Origin: Nymphaea colorata | Lineage: Eukaryota; Streptophyta; Magnoliopsida; Nymphaeales; Nymphaeaceae | Direction: 5' to 3' | Assembly (NCBI RefSeq): GCF_008831285.2 | Contig: NC_045139.1 | Coordinates: 15,544,354 to 15,608,353 of the forward strand | Length of the DNA: 64,000 nt | In this document: positions 11,701 through 25,000 of the stretch, one piece after another | How positions within the stretch are numbered: the stretch's first letter is position 1 | How the letters are laid out: each line of letters starts with the position of its first letter | Notes under the pieces: generated by a model | The model's database searches: none | The model's input: only the letters and a program-made list of their open reading frames with translations | Told to the model about the DNA's origin: nothing | Position numbers and translations under genes: made by a program

Positions 11701-13066
11701 TGTTCTGTACTGGCAAGGAGATAAACATCACATGTCCAACAGAATATCTTTGCAAGTCTCTCCAATGAAATATTAATTTACATGCTCTTATCTAGCATGA
11801 GAAACGTAGAGAACATGAACTGACTGAGAAAGAGGAGGCACTGTTGTGGTGCAAAGCAACAAGAATCAGAAACTAGACAAAACAACCATTGGTGCTTACA
11901 GTCTAGTGAAGTAATGGGCCTCTAAAAAAATCAATCTAAATTCGTGGAATAACTTAATGCTGCCAGCATGTCCTTACGAAATTATCATGCAACGTAAACA
12001 ATCATACATATGATTTTAGCACCTAAAGAGTTTCTCAAGCAAGAAATTGGAGTTGAAGGCAATAAATTAACACACTTGGAACAACCACAAGGACATCAAA
12101 TGGGTGGGAGCTTGAGCACGCCATAGCAGCTCACTAGCAAAGATGTCTTCATACCAGTGAAATAAAAACGAGAGTTCACATAACAGCAGAATGTAAGGAC
12201 AAAAGTGGCAATTATCTCTTCTACCAGGATTGGTCACGGTTGTTCTTCTACGCACAGACAGGAGGTTGACAGAAACATCATTGAACTTAAGATTCCAAAA
12301 CAGCCAGAATTTCTGTTCAAACTTTATGTTTTCTGTACGTGGCAATGAAACACTACAGAGCCTCAAGGAAGCATTTGTGAATTTGCTGAGAATAAACACT
12401 TTTCCTTCATTCCTCTGTCAAAGACATCCCAGAGAGATTTTCGAAAAATAAAAATTTTGGTGATTAGGTGGACAAAATAACTCAGTAAAAGTATCATTTA
12501 CACTTGAATTGTACTGGATAGGCTAAAAATAAACAAAAACAGCCTGTCAGCCTCTCGATAAATTTGATCTTCTGTAGAAGCAATTGCGCCACTGTGGGTT
12601 ATCTTTCACACGACCTAGCTCAATTAGAGTAGTAGTTATGCTTGGGGCTGGAGTTATTCATATCAGCAACAAATAAAGAGGATAAATAAATGCAGTATTA
12701 AGCTCCTTCCGAATCTTATGTCAAACAGAATTGATCCTTGTGCAGCCACTGCCATAGGCCTTCTCACTCAAGCATTCAGACAGACAGAATGCTTTCACCT
12801 GACTTAGTGACGGGCAATGGATCACAGGGACATCTTCCCCAAGAAAGTCGAATGGAATCAACCACTCACATTCCTTCCTGAGACTTAGGAAGTCGTGATA
12901 TATTTAGAACGCAGCAGATGGCCAACTCGATTAACATGGGAAAAAAAAAAAAAACCTTAAAGAAACCATGTACAGAGTCGGGGCAAAGAAGCAAGAGAAA
13001 AAAACGAAGATCAAAAGCATACCATATGTCAAAAAAGAGGCACAGAAGAAGGCCAAAACCCGCAAC
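8740..13066. other. Intergenic region between PLAC8 and LPPG genes
   Basis: No gene that I can support. The last few hundred bases (about 12550-13066) are probably 3' untranslated sequence of the LPPG gene. The rest is AT-rich with scattered short frames. A 132-codon hydrophobic frame on the minus strand (10808-10410) is built partly from the tandem duplication at 10555-10780 and has no family resemblance. Confidence 0.4.
10555..10780. repeat. Diverged tandem duplication, about 134-bp period
   Basis: The block beginning ATTCACAGTGAACATCAATG (about 10555-10648) recurs about 134 bases later (about 10689-10780), sharing ATTCACAGTGA, CATATCCAA, AGAATGGTGATG and GAAACCCAT in the same order. The copies differ by several substitutions and small indels, so the duplication is not recent. 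Confidence 0.75.
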
Positions 13067-13762
13067 TCAATCGGTCGACTCCTTCCTCTTGAACGCCGCC
13101 TTCCTTGCTGCCCTAGCATTGTCATACTCGAACTTAAGCACCTCCGGTATGTGGGTCGTATCTTTGATATAAAAGTACCGACAGATCGCCGTCTCTTCTA
13201 TTGCTGGAAAGTACTGCACAAGGACAGAGTTCACCATCCAATACCAGATCCCACCGAGGATGATCCCGAGCGTGGCTCCAGCGACGACCTGAGCGACGGT
13301 GTGATAACCCAAGTAGACCCTGGAATACATGGTGAGGACGGCCAGAGGCCAAGGGATCAGGGCGATGACGAACTTCCAGCCGGAATTCCCGAACCCAGTG
13401 ACAGAAGCGGCGGCTGCGGCGCGGATGCGGCTGATCCTGAGGAGGGTAAAGTAGACGGCGAAGAAGAACATGTACTGGGAGTGGCTGGAGGGCCAGCCAT
13501 GGGAGTCGCAGGCCTCAAGCGCGGCGCAGGTGTCAGGGCGCGATTGCTGGACGGATTTCTTGATGAGCTCGTTGAGGAATTGGGAAATGGTGAGGCCGAG
13601 GGCAAAGAAGATGGCCTGGAGCTCGCGGCGGAAGATGAAGTGGGAGAAGAAGCCACCAAGGCTGATGAAGACGGGGACGAGAGAGATCCAAGCAAGGAAA
13701 AGCCCCAACCTGTCCCCTCTCTGGTAGCGAACATGCGTTAGGCTTATCGCCTTCAACGCCAT
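13067..13762 (-). CDS. LPPG: Dolichyldiphosphatase / lipid phosphate phosphatase gamma
   Basis: An uninterrupted 231-codon frame. It belongs to the PAP2 superfamily and is closest in pattern to plant lipid phosphate phosphatase gamma (dolichyldiphosphatase 1), an integral membrane enzyme that dephosphorylates dolichyl diphosphate in protein N-glycosylation; the Arabidopsis relative has also been studied as a plastid phosphatidate phosphatase. The three catalytic motifs are present: K68 to R75-P76 (KKSVQQSRP), P91-S-S-H94 (PSSHS), and S147-R148 to H154 (SRVYLGYH). The conserved start LTHVRYQRGD and the C-terminal DTTHIPEVLKFEYDNARAAR are family signatures. Hydrophobic segments lie near 21-45, 50-66, 95-110, 130-145 and 158-182. 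An Ala-rich insert (R-I-R-A-A-A-A-A-S, 112-120) sits in the loop before the third motif. A 257-codon antisense frame over this gene is a composition artefact. Confidence 0.95.
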   Translation of the reverse strand: MALKAISLTHVRYQRGDRLGLFLAWISLVPVFISLGGFFSHFIFRRELQAIFFALGLTISQFLNELIKKSVQQSRPDTCAALEACDSHGWPSSHSQYMFFFAVYFTLLRISRIRAAAAASVTGFGNSGWKFVIALIPWPLAVLTMYSRVYLGYHTVAQVVAGATLGIILGGIWYWMVNSVLVQYFPAIEETAICRYFYIKDTTHIPEVLKFEYDNARAARKAAFKRKESTD

Positions 13763-14475
13763 GACGAAACCTTCGCAGATTTCCTCTTTCTGCTATGCTC
13801 TGGAGACCCACAAAAGGGACGGAAAATCTGGGTGGTGAAGAGGGAAGAAGAAGAGTTACAGAAGAAGAAAAGGATAGACTGTCATGGCTGCCGTTTGTGC
13901 TTGTGGTGGTGGAAGAACGTGCTGATCATTCCCTTCTGGACTTTTACTCTTCTACACATCTTTTTCCAAACTCGGAGACGGCGAGAAGCTTCCGTTTCTT
14001 ACTCTCATTCGCTACCCACGATTCTGTGTGCACACGTACTGTACTTTGAAACTGCGTCAGTTACTCGGAAAAAGTTACGTGACCACGAAAGCAGAACAGG
14101 GAGGAGCCGTTTCATAGGCCGCAGTTCCACTGCGTGAGTTGGAAGAAAAAATTGTAGATCTTCAAGAGAGTAAACTTTCCCATCAAACGCGAAAAAAAAA
14201 ATAGTTTGTTGCCCGTATAGAACCATTTAGATACAACCTACTCGTAACACGAGATGGCCACCTATTTCAATGGAAACTTGATGAGTCGATCTGCCTATAA
14301 ATTTTGTTTTTACTGTTATATTGAGAGTTACTTCACTTACTTACTGATTTAAAACAGATGGTGATTTGTTTATGTGGCTTTTGATGATTTTTTTTTTTCA
14401 ACTGAATAGGTAATTTGATAACCCAATGATTTTTTTTCCTTATTTGAAAAGACAATTAACCAACATGTTAATTAA

Positions 14476-14682
14476 GGAGGTGTTTGGTGGTTTGAAATTT
14501 TGATTAAGAATGAAAATTTCAAAATCATAATTCATCTTCAAACGGAAAGAAAATCAAAATTCTAGGTTTTACTTTCCTAATTCTGAAAACAAAACACCCC
14601 ATTTGTTTAATGATTTTAATTTCTTAAAAGTTAAACATTGTGATTCTCAAATTCTATGATTCTGGGTATATCCAACGCCTCC
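14476..14682. mobile_element. Tourist-like MITE, copy 1
   Basis: A 207-bp AT-rich element. It starts GGAGGTGTTTGG and its other end read in reverse starts GGAGGCGTTGGA. The trinucleotide TAA flanks both ends. Imperfect G-rich termini followed by TTTG and a 3-bp TAA/TTA duplication fit the PIF/Harbinger Tourist group. It has no coding capacity. Confidence 0.8.
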
Positions 14683-14942
14683 TAAATGATTGTGATAAAT
14701 TGGATTAGATTTTGTGGTTTTTCTTTCAGAGTACCTGGACATGACATGAGCATGAAAAAGTTCAAGAATTAGTTTTCTAATAGCTAAATATGAATCACTT
14801 ATTTATTTTGCGCAGGCTTCATGGATTTGGATCTTATTTTTTAATCTCAAGTCATTTACTCTCATCTTAAGACTTCCCTTCGAACTAGCGAGTCAAAAGT
14901 GTGGAACTCCTAGTTGGGCGAAAACTTGACTATGCTCTCTTA

Positions 14943-15151
14943 CGGGGGAGTTTGATGGTTTAGAATTTTGATTCAAGAATGAAAATTTCAGAATCATAAT
15001 TCCTCCTCACACTGGAACAGAACCAAAATTCCAGGTTTTAGTTTCTTAATTTCGGAAACAAAATACCTCATTTGTTTAATAATTTTAATATATTAAAAAA
15101 TAAGCATTTTGATTCTAAAATTCCATTATTTTAAGTGTATCAAATGCCCCC
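14943..15151. mobile_element. Tourist-like MITE, copy 2 (direct orientation)
   Basis: A 209-bp element that aligns along its whole length with copy 1, for example AATGAAAATTTCA, AATCATAATTC and CATTTGTTTAAT in the same order. Ends are CGGGGGAGTTTGATGG and, reversed, GGGGGCATTTGATAC. TTA flanks both sides. It sits about 260 bp from copy 1 in the same direction. Confidence 0.8.
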
Positions 15152-17189
15152 TTAAGGCAATGTCAATATGCATGCTACATTCATAAAAATAGAGACAAAT
15201 GCTTGATGTGATGATAGTCCAAGTTTAATTGGTCCTTATGGAATCAAACTAATGAATGAACTTTCACTGACTTACCAGCCTGACCAGCTATACAACGCCG
15301 ATATCATAGTTGTCACCAACTGATCGATTTTCCTTTGAAGTATGACGACGATGACAAATTTTGTTGAAACTCTATAAAGAAGAGCAGGATCAGCAGCAGA
15401 CAAATTATTTAATCTTGAAACGGCAGCAGACGATTCACAAGGTTAGATTTGAGCAAGGTGACTAAATTATGCAAACAATTGACTTCATTAAAGAGAGCAG
15501 TTCCCAAGGTATTATGCTCTAATGCCATGTGAATATGAAAGCAGAACAGCAAAGGAAGCAAGCATGTGAAGAGCAGCAGGAAAAAGGAAAAAAAAAATGT
15601 TTCTTGGTATGATTTGTTGCTCGCTGTAGAATTGTTCATGTGCAAACACTAGATAGAGACTCAAGTTTTTTGTAAGATGCAAAGGAGAATGAGAACTGTG
15701 ATTTAATGAAGGCTTGAATCATGCTACATTTGGGCTTTGAACTTCCAAACTTGTTTTAACACTGACTGTGATTTCTATTCAGGTGGATTTAGCTTTTTTA
15801 ATCTTTAATTTAAACGTCATGATCGAGTGATTAGGTTAAGGACTAGATCGAGTGTTCTACTGTCTCAGCCCGCTCGGACCGTGACATGGACGTGTGTTTG
15901 TGACTTACATGTATGTGGGCGCCACGTTTGCATGGCGTTCGCAACATTCATTTGCAAAATGTCAAAATGCTAGTGACTTTTTCAAATCCTCGTGTGTCAA
16001 CTTTCTGTGCTGCAAAAAAGACGGCCATCGACGCGTAAGTTGAAGTACAGAAGAGAAGCTAACTCAAAGTATGAGGGGTTGGGTGGGGGCGTCGGCCTTC
16101 AACCTGGTCGTGGGTCTCGCCCACTCACCCGGAAAGGTGCTAGTGATTTTGAAGATTGTTAGCTTGTTTAAATGGTTTTTAAAGATGTGACAAACAATTT
16201 GGGCATCAGTTGAGCGAATTTCATGCTCTCAAGCATACTCAAGCCCAAGCGCTAGATCAGAGTAGGAACAGAAATACCGTGTTTGCTCAGTTGTTTTGAG
16301 GTGGGAAAATATTTTCCCAGCCAGGAATAATTGGAAATCACATGCCTGCTAGGCTGGACTCAGAAAAATCGGGTCCACATATGTGATTGCCAAACGGTCA
16401 CTGATATGTGAATTTCAAATTCTATGCCATCATTTGTGCCAGTAAGGATTATGAAATTTGGAAATTCAATCGAATCGACCGGCCACGCTGTCGGCTCAGT
16501 GGCAATTTAGCTGAATATCTTATATAATATATACGAATAGATTTTTTTTCCAAAACTAAGGAAAAGCATATAAAATTAATCGAATAGGGAATTCTAAAAA
16601 TAATTAAATTCATAATAAAATAGTGACTCGTTTCACCTTGTATCGATCCATATGAGCAAGATCTGTCAATTCAGGCAAACTTCTACAAAAGTTTGGCGTA
16701 TATATAGAAGGATATAATTCTTTTTTCCATTTCTCTTCGTAATTAAATAATTCAGAAAAGTAAAAACTTAAAGTGTAGAAGATTTTGAAAAAATGACCAA
16801 CACAGCCCTCTTCTAGAAAAGTTTTTCTGGTTCCTCCTCTGCATGTAGAAGACATACTTACCTTTATTCGGAAGAAAACGAGTTTGATTCTGCATTCGGT
16901 GAATATCATTAGACTTAGTTAAAGTTCTGCTGAAACCTTGAAGTAAAAGTTAACGCCTTTACAGTGGCGACGACGCATAACGTTAGCCAAAAAAAAGTTC
17001 CAATGCACTTTTTTTTTTTTGGAATTTAAGGATTTTACTGCTTCTCCAGTAAAACTTCAAGAACAAAATGGCAACATCCTTTCAACTTATTGTTAAATTA
17101 TAAGAGGAACTTGCACGTTTAGAATTTGGTATGCATTACAGGAGCATAAAATTAATAAGGCTGGCTTAATGCAACATTTCTATAGTATA

Positions 17190-17265
17190 GCTAGTCATAC
17201 TAATGAGTTAGTGAAAGTTAGTCATTAGTTTGATTTTCATGAAAATTTTTTTTCCGAATTATAAC
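17190..17265 (+). repeat. Degenerate SINE-like (tRNA-derived) segment
   Basis: The segment containing GTTAGTCATTAGTTTGATTT is a mutated copy of the A/B-box region seen at 18428-18490. The B-box has decayed (TTTGATTTTC in place of TTCGATTCCC). Assignment rests only on that resemblance. Confidence 0.35.
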
Positions 17266-18427
17266 TGAGACAATATAGTTAATCGGTGGACTGTTATACT
17301 GTTTCATGCCTAGATCTTGAAGTAGCCATGGATAAAGGCTGCACACCAGATTGGGCATCGTAAAAATTGTAACGCTCCAAAAGTTTAGTTTTGTATTGAA
17401 AATTGTGACAGATCTTCAAGAGTTTATAAATGGATCATTAATGAGATGATTGTCCTGGTTCGTGGTCTTTTTGAGGTTGGAGCCAAAACTGCTAGGGGGC
17501 TGGTTGGGATCTGTCAAACCAAAGGCCGAGCCTGAGAGTGGGTCGGGTTGTTATAAAAATGGTCTCGGACTGGTTAAGGCTTGATAATGAATTGGGTGGA
17601 GCTCAAACCTGGCTTTGAATCAAGTTGGGCCAGCCCAATGCCCAACTCTACCCATAGACCCTGGAGGCAAAGGGAAAATGAAAAGTTTCGGCTTCTCGAG
17701 GCATGATTCCCTGCCCAAATTATACAATAATTTGGTATCAAGATCCCAAACAGCTAGAAGTCTTTCCTATGAACAAGAACAACTTGAATAACACAAAGGT
17801 ATATAAGATTGGGGGCTCTGTCGAACATTTTATAAGATTTTTGAAGAACTTAAACCTGGTTTTTGCACTTCATAAATTTGAATCCAAATCTGGCGTGGGA
17901 TCAGATCCTATCAGTTGGAGATGGCAACAGCTAATAACTATATCTGACAAAAACCCGACATGTTCACACTCCTAACCTTTAGATAAACGGTTGGGAACTC
18001 TTGTCTCAGAGTGATGAACGGTAGAGACTGGGCCCAGCAAAGGACAGACCAGATTGGAAAGATACCCAAAACCAGGATAAATAGGACCTGCCACCGACTG
18101 AGCGGATCCAGAGCCTTCCGATCTAATCTGGTTGAGTGTACCACATCATGGATTTGGACAATCATAGTGATGCCAACGGGTCGGATTTGTCCCTTTGCCG
18201 ACACAAAATTCGAAGCTGTGTATTTGGATCTTGTATTGGAAACAGGAATGACAATCAGATGGATTTTGAGTGCAAATCTTCACCTGGGTCTGAATTTGAA
18301 ATCCAAATTAAAGCTCTGTATATGATAAATATTTAAATCCAACATATGTGAAAATAAATGTAAGTTGTGCCTCCTTATTGACAAAGCCGGGTGTAAGAGA
18401 GGATTTATACATGCCTTTATGAGTATA

Positions 18428-18500
18428 GTTTAGCTGGTCGGACTGATTAAATAAGTTAAGTCACTAATTCGATTCCCGTGAACTTACCCTCTAATATCAT
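18428..18500 (+). repeat. tRNA-derived SINE-like segment with A and B boxes
   Basis: A TAGTTTAGCTGGTCGG segment resembles a Pol III A-box and is followed about 35 bases later by AATTCGATTCCCG, a good B-box. The sequence between and around them does not fold as an intact tRNA with paired acceptor ends, so a tRNA-derived SINE head is more likely than a functional tRNA gene. Confidence 0.5.
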
Positions 18501-20053
18501 ATGGGGTGGAGTGTGCAAGTATATTGACATTACCGCAGCCTTAGATCCCGAAAGCAAAGGGAAATCCAATATTCGAATATGAGGTAAAAGAGATTTTTAA
18601 TCTTAGATCCCAAGGTTTCATATGTTTGATATTTAGCAAAGGTATGATGTCCTTTGTGTGAAATATACATGAATTACAACAACATTTTTTTTAATTCTTG
18701 CATATTTAATTAGATATTTTAATTTAGTCTCTTCCTCACAAGAGATGTAGAGATTGAAAGGTTATTGAGGATCTTAAATCTATGGTCCTCTTTCATTGGA
18801 CCTCCTAAACGGTCATACTTCTAGATCTAAGATCTCATTATGGATCTTAGGTTTGATTTAAGATCAAACCACATGTATTAGTGTGAATCTTATCACATCA
18901 GCAAAAAAGAAATCTAAATTAAATATATAATTCTAAGATACGAGGTGATTAGGCTCCGGTTTGAGTTTTGCCAACAATGTTGAACCGACCCGAGAGTGAA
19001 TCCGGTCAATGTAGGTCCATTAGCACATGACTGAAGCTAGACCTGACTTGGCTCTTACTTTAAAAGTGTAAGCAAGAAGTGTTGGATGAGACAAGTATTA
19101 GATCGTCTTTAAGAAAATGCTTTTATAAGAGAAGCATGAGAGGAACAAGAAAAGTATAGAATAAAATAAAAAGCTCCATTTGTACTCAAATGAGCTTTTA
19201 CAAAATTGTCAAAACCATGCCCCTTTTGTTGTAAATAAAAGCACAATCAGAGGGCTTTATGATTCATCATCGTTAAAATTTTAGAGAGGGTTGGTGCAAT
19301 AGATGGGACAGGGGCCGGTAAGTCACCAGTCTCTATGTTGAGTTTTCAAAGTGTCAACTTCTTGGGCCGCAAAAAGTGGATATCAACGTTCAAGTTGAAA
19401 CATAAGGAATACGTCACTTTGCATCTCCGAAATCAGACGTAATACCTTGAGAAAGATAAAGAGAAGGGTGGAGCTTCGGTTTTTTTCATTGGACGATAGA
19501 ATGAAATATTCATCTTATTCATCTAACATTGTTAACACATTTATAATCAAAAACATATTTCCACCAGTCCAACCTTGGTTCTTCTAAATTCAACAATTAG
19601 TGAAGTACCTTTAAATTAATCACATTGATTTTTCATTTTTTTTTCCACCCCTTCATGTTTTTCAGCATTCTAGGAATTCATTTGCTCCACAATCCTTTCT
19701 ACCATTATTCAATATAACCAAAATTTTGAGAAAGAAAGAATGTTGTTTTAACTATCTCATTGATCTTTATGGGCAAAAACAAAATTGTGCCACTCACAGC
19801 ATATCGAAATCCGTATATAGGTTTCCTTTTTGTTATCACAAGACTTTAGGTAGATTTTCGAAAATGTTCCTCATTGTTTATGCATTTACTTTCATAATGC
19901 GCGGCACATGTTGAGTTTTTTAATAATTTCGTGACCTTATTAAACGCAGAAATGGCGGAGATGGGTGAAGCATGTCAACAGAATCAAACCAATAGCAGGT
20001 AGAGCAGGCTGAGCAGCCCCACTGCGCAATAAATGTCATTTATAATATACAAA

Positions 20054-20157
<104 letters not shown>

Positions 20158-21195
20158 CTTCTAGCCAGTTAAGCTACAGTTCACAACATTTTTCTATATT
20201 TTGCTGTAAACTTCTGCAGTTTGAACGCTAAAGAAGAGGAGGGATCGTTTTTGTGCAAGCCGAAAGGCTCTATCATCAATCTTATCCTGTGGGACATGAA
20301 CTAAAGTGAAATGCCAGCTTCACTAAGTGACTGAAACGCCCCTAAATGCAACCTGCCTGTACCTGCGGCAAGCCGCAGGAACGAGGAAAGAATCCGGGAA
20401 ACCGAGGGCTATTTGGTCAGGCGAAACCGTCCAAGCGCTAAACTTAGGTAGATCTAAGCTGTCTATGAATCAAGCAAGTAGACAGTTAAAAATTTAACAT
20501 TTATTACTTGCAATTATTTTTTGACAGAGAGTTATCATCCGTCGGAAAATTCTTCAACGGTCGAATCTGTGCGGTTGGTTTCTCTCTCTACCCCTGTCAT
20601 TGCGGAGATTGAGCTGATTTCAGTCTGATAATAGAGTTGCAGGATGAAATGAAAATGGTTGTGATATTTTAACTGGCAGATGAGAGAAGAAGAAAGGAAT
20701 CAAACACCCATTTGGACGGGAAAAGGAGAGACCATCTTTATCTTCTTCAAGTTTCCCTCCGTGGGCAGTGGAGATTCTTTTCGGAAAAATTACCTAAATC
20801 TGGATATTCTGAGAAAAACTCGCTCTTTTCCAGATTCTATTTCCATCTGCTGGTAACTCTGCCTTAGGTTTCACAAGAGAGAGAGAGAGAGAGAGGTCTG
20901 TGCTGTCAATGGCCAACTGGGTCCCATGTGAAACTCAGGACGGGGGTCCCTCCATGACCAGCTGTTCTTCTTCATATTGAGATATAGTCACGATCATACG
21001 GTGGAAACGTCAGGCGTCAAATTGAAAATCCCCACCATTTCCTTGCTGCCTCCTAACCTTTCTCAGTGCTCCTCAGATCTACTGAGCCTTTTCTCCTCTC
21101 TTTCGCCTTCTTCTTCTCTATCTAGCTCTCTCGCTCTCTCTCTCCCCCAACCACTCTCCCACCTTTCCTTTCTTGAGATCTTCAAGGGTCCGGGA

Positions 21196-21216
21196 ATGAA
21201 TTCACGCATCCATTAG
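21196..21216 (+). promoter_or_regulatory. Possible upstream ORF in the IQD 5' leader
   Basis: A six-codon frame (MNSRIH) whose TAG stop is the last three bases before a strong donor (TAG|GTAAGC). It lies in a CT-rich segment that looks like the IQD 5' leader. If transcription starts upstream, ribosomes would meet this short frame first. The transcription start itself is not visible. Confidence 0.4.
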
Positions 21217-22006
21217 GTAAGCACTTTGCTTGATTCCATCCCGCCACTTTCCTCACCTTGGTCTGTTGATTTGTGGAAATTGATGCTATGCCTTTCTTGG
21301 TGGTGATTTTGATGTATCACATGTAGCCTTTCTCTGTCTTTGTGATCCAGCCTTTCTTTTTTATCGATTGGCCTTTTGTAAAGGTTGTACGTTTTCAGCA
21401 GTGATAAGGACCTTGATCGTTACGGTACTTCTGCTTTTTACAGTTGGATCTATGTGAAGCAAAGCTGTGTTTGTGTGTTCCTTTTGAGTGATTCAAGTTC
21501 CCCTGTTTCCACATCCTCTTCTTCAATTTCGCCCGTGAGATTTCTCGTCTTACTACTGTTACTATATATGGTGCTTGTGTGCAACCTGAAATTTCAAGTT
21601 TTACATCTGGGTTCTCTTAAAAATGCTGATCTTTTTCTGTGAAAAAAGTCTCTGGGACCCAAGATCTGGTAAATTTGGAGAGATGGTTTTTTTGTTTCTG
21701 TGCTTCTTTGGGTTCTTTCAAGCATTAAGACTGCAGGTTTGCAATGGGCATCAGATTGTGTTGTAAGGCTTTGCTAGTTTTGGAGTGTTTCGAAATGGGC
21801 TGTACATTTTCATGGCTTACCCAGATTGAATTCTGCTTTACGTCAAGTATTTGTTCTCTGTTTCTATTTTCGGTAGAAGTTTGTGTTTTGTTCTTGAGAG
21901 TTTGAGCCCCCGTGATGGGGACCAAAAATATCGATGCACTATGAACTAGTGGATTCCTGATTTGTTCTGTTCTGTTTCTGAAGCGGTAACTGACGAATGA
22001 TAAAAG
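21217..22006 (+). other. Probable 5'-leader intron of the IQD gene
   Basis: The donor GTAAGC at 21217 and acceptor AAAAG at 22002-22006 abut the IQD start codon directly. The segment between is T-rich as expected of a plant intron. Introns placed just before the ATG are common in this family and can raise expression. Confidence 0.6.
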
Positions 22007-25000
22007 ATGGGGAAGAAAGGGAACTGGCTTGTCGCCGTCAAGAAGGCCTTCAGCCCTGAATCGAAAGAGAAGAAACACGAGGTTAGATATGCTGGTTAAA
22101 GAACCTGTCTCCCTCTATCTCCCTCTCTCGCTAATTGATGTTCTGTTAACTCTGAAGGCCGGGAAATCCAAGCATAAATGGCTGTTCGGAAAGTCCAAAC
22201 GTTCTGACCATGCTGCTCCGTTGGAAGAAACCGTCACTGTACTGACAGAAGAGGCTAAATTTACAGAAGCGGAGGATGAACAGAACAAGCATGCTTACTC
22301 GGTTGCTGTTGCAACTGCAGTTGCTGCAGAGGCTGCCGTCGCTGCCGCTCAAGCTGCAGCAGAAGTTGTTAGGCTGACGGCGGTTCCTCGGACTCCTGGA
22401 AGATCCAGGGAAGAGCTGGCGGCAATCAAGATTCAAACTGCATTCAGAGGATACCTGGTTTGTGGTCTTTCCATATCCGATTTACCTCCTTTCTAGAAGG
22501 ATAAATTTCTCTTATTTGGTCTGTAAAGACTTTCAGAGAACATGTGATTTATGTGTCTTTGCACAATGATGTTTTTGTAGCTAGCAATAGTTCCAAGCCT
22601 GAGTTCGAAAAACTTATTACAGAACAAGTTTTTATGGTGGAAACTTCAATAATGTGCTGAAACAGGGTGATGCTCAAGTTCTCAAGCCGATTTTTTTCTT
22701 CAGCCTAATGGAGCATAACTAAATCAGTGGATATTTTTGGCATTTTCCATCAGATGGCAGGAACAGTTGATTTTTTTAGATGTATCTGAAGCTCTGAACC
22801 ATGTGCCAATGCAGAATTTCCTACCCCTTTCTGTCTTATATCTCCTCTTTTAAATCTCTGAAGTTACTGATGGTGCAATGTAGCATTACTTTCTCCAACA
22901 TTATTATTTGCGTCAATGATTAGCAATATGTGCAATCATAACATAGTTGCAAAATCCAGGCAAGGAGGGCTTTGAGAGCTTTGAGAGGACTTGTAAGGTT
23001 GAAAGCGTTGATCCATGGAAACTCTGTCAAGCGTCAAGCCACAACCACGCTCCGATGCATGCAGACACTGGCGAGGGTCCAGGCTCAAATCCGCTCTAGA
23101 AGGATCAGGATGTCAGAGGAGAACCAAGCTCTGCAGCGTCAACTACTACTGAAACGAGAAAAGGAGCTTGAACTGTTGAAAGCATCTGTAAGCTACTTTT
23201 CCTTGACTTCCATTGTATGTATGCGGCACAATCTTTTTGTCTTAAGACTGCTTAATTATGTTAGAATGGCACACAGATATGTTTTCCATGCATAGACTGC
23301 AAAGAAATCTATTCTTTGATATATCATGTTGTCCTCTCATCCTATCTAGTGATGGCTTCTTCTTCTGATTTTGACCTTCACCAAATCTGAGGATTGCAGG
23401 TCTGTTGGCTCTGGTTAGGAGAACCAATCAACATGTTATATTTAGCATTCTGGTTCTTTTGGACTTTTCCAGGACAGGGGCATCATTCTTTTTGAGGTTC
23501 CATTTTATTCGATTCTGAAGATTGGATCTTCCACCTTCGTCCATATCATTAGGAAACAATTGTGTTCAAGGAGAACAGGTGTTTGCTTTAATAGAAACCG
23601 TGTGATAATTCTTTTTTTTCTATCAAACTGTCTGAAGTCTGAAGAATGTGACATTACAATCAGTTCAAAACTTCAAGTGTCCAAAATAAATGCCCTTGAA
23701 AACGTGCCATTTAGAAGACCGTCTCAAGGTATGGATGGAATCATGGGAACTAGATGAAGGGATCAAATCATGAAACTTATTTTAACCTTTGCCAATGAGG
23801 AGATGTAGAATTATGACAGTGGTTGCTGGTATACACCAAGATCATCAGTGATAACACTTATCTGCATTTATTAGGAAACTGAGTTTGAATTTGCAACTTG
23901 AAGCTGTGTGACATCTTTGAATTGCTGTTATGTTTTACTCTTTTCTGTTTTGAGAAGCTTATGAAATCTGGTCCTCTGTAATATATTTGTAGATGCTGTT
24001 TTTCCTGAACTGCTTTATGGTCAAATCCAAGAAGTTAGTGCATGTCTGAACGTCAATGATGGTCTGCCATAACATTCCTATCTGGAAAAGAAAGACAATT
24101 CAAGTGCCAAAGTCATTGGAGCACAACAATAACATCAATATATATCTATTTTTTCTTTTTTCACTTTCTCCCTGTTGGTAATTCCAAATTTCCATGTACT
24201 CAAGTGGGTGCAGTAGTTGTGCCCAATGTGCCTTCTGAACATTGGAACCTCACACACACGTAATGTGATGACCAAGACGGTTATTGCCTCTTTGTTTGAA
24301 GAAGGGAAACAGGAAGGTTGATTGGCTTGTAAGAAAAATTCTTGTTTTGACAATTATACTCAGGATCAACTGCCAATATGCTGAAATCTGGTTCTTGCTC
24401 TTGCTCATTAAGCTTAGAGATTCTCTTGCCTGACTCTGTCATGATATATGGATTATGATAGATGGGAGAAGATTGGGATGACAGTCTGCAGTCAAGGGAG
24501 CAAATAGAGGCCAAATTGGCGAGCAAACAAGAAGCTTCTGTCAGAAGAGAGCGGGCGTTGGCATATGCTTTCTCTCATCAGGTACTGATGCTGCCTACTA
24601 TTTTACGTACTATTTTGATTGCGTCAGCCTTCATGACATCACTCTGCATACTTGCAGCAAGCATGGAGGAATTCATCCAGATCAGCAAACCCATTGTTTG
24701 TTGACCCAAATAATCCACACTGGGGTTGGAGCTGGTTGGAGCGGTGGATGGCTGCTAGACCATGGGAGAACCGTCATGTCATAGAGAGAGAACATTCTGA
24801 TGCTGCATCATCAGTAAAAACAGCAACTCGCAGTGCTGCAGAGATCACCAAGCCTCAAGCTCGAAGCGAGATCAATGGTGAGAGACCACCACCTTTGGCT
24901 CTGAAATCAGGCCGGCCTACCAGTAGAGTGTCTCCTTCAACACCACAATCAAAGACCTCATCTATAGCTGGAAGGACAAAGCTAACAAGCCCCTACGGTG

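Noticed and set aside
12968-13741. 257-codon plus-strand open frame
   Set aside because: It lies antisense over the LPPG gene, is low-complexity (Gly/Glu/Asp-rich) and mirrors the codon pattern of the real gene.
18428-18500. A functional tRNA gene
   Set aside because: A and B boxes are present but I cannot pair an acceptor stem or an anticodon stem; a SINE fits better.
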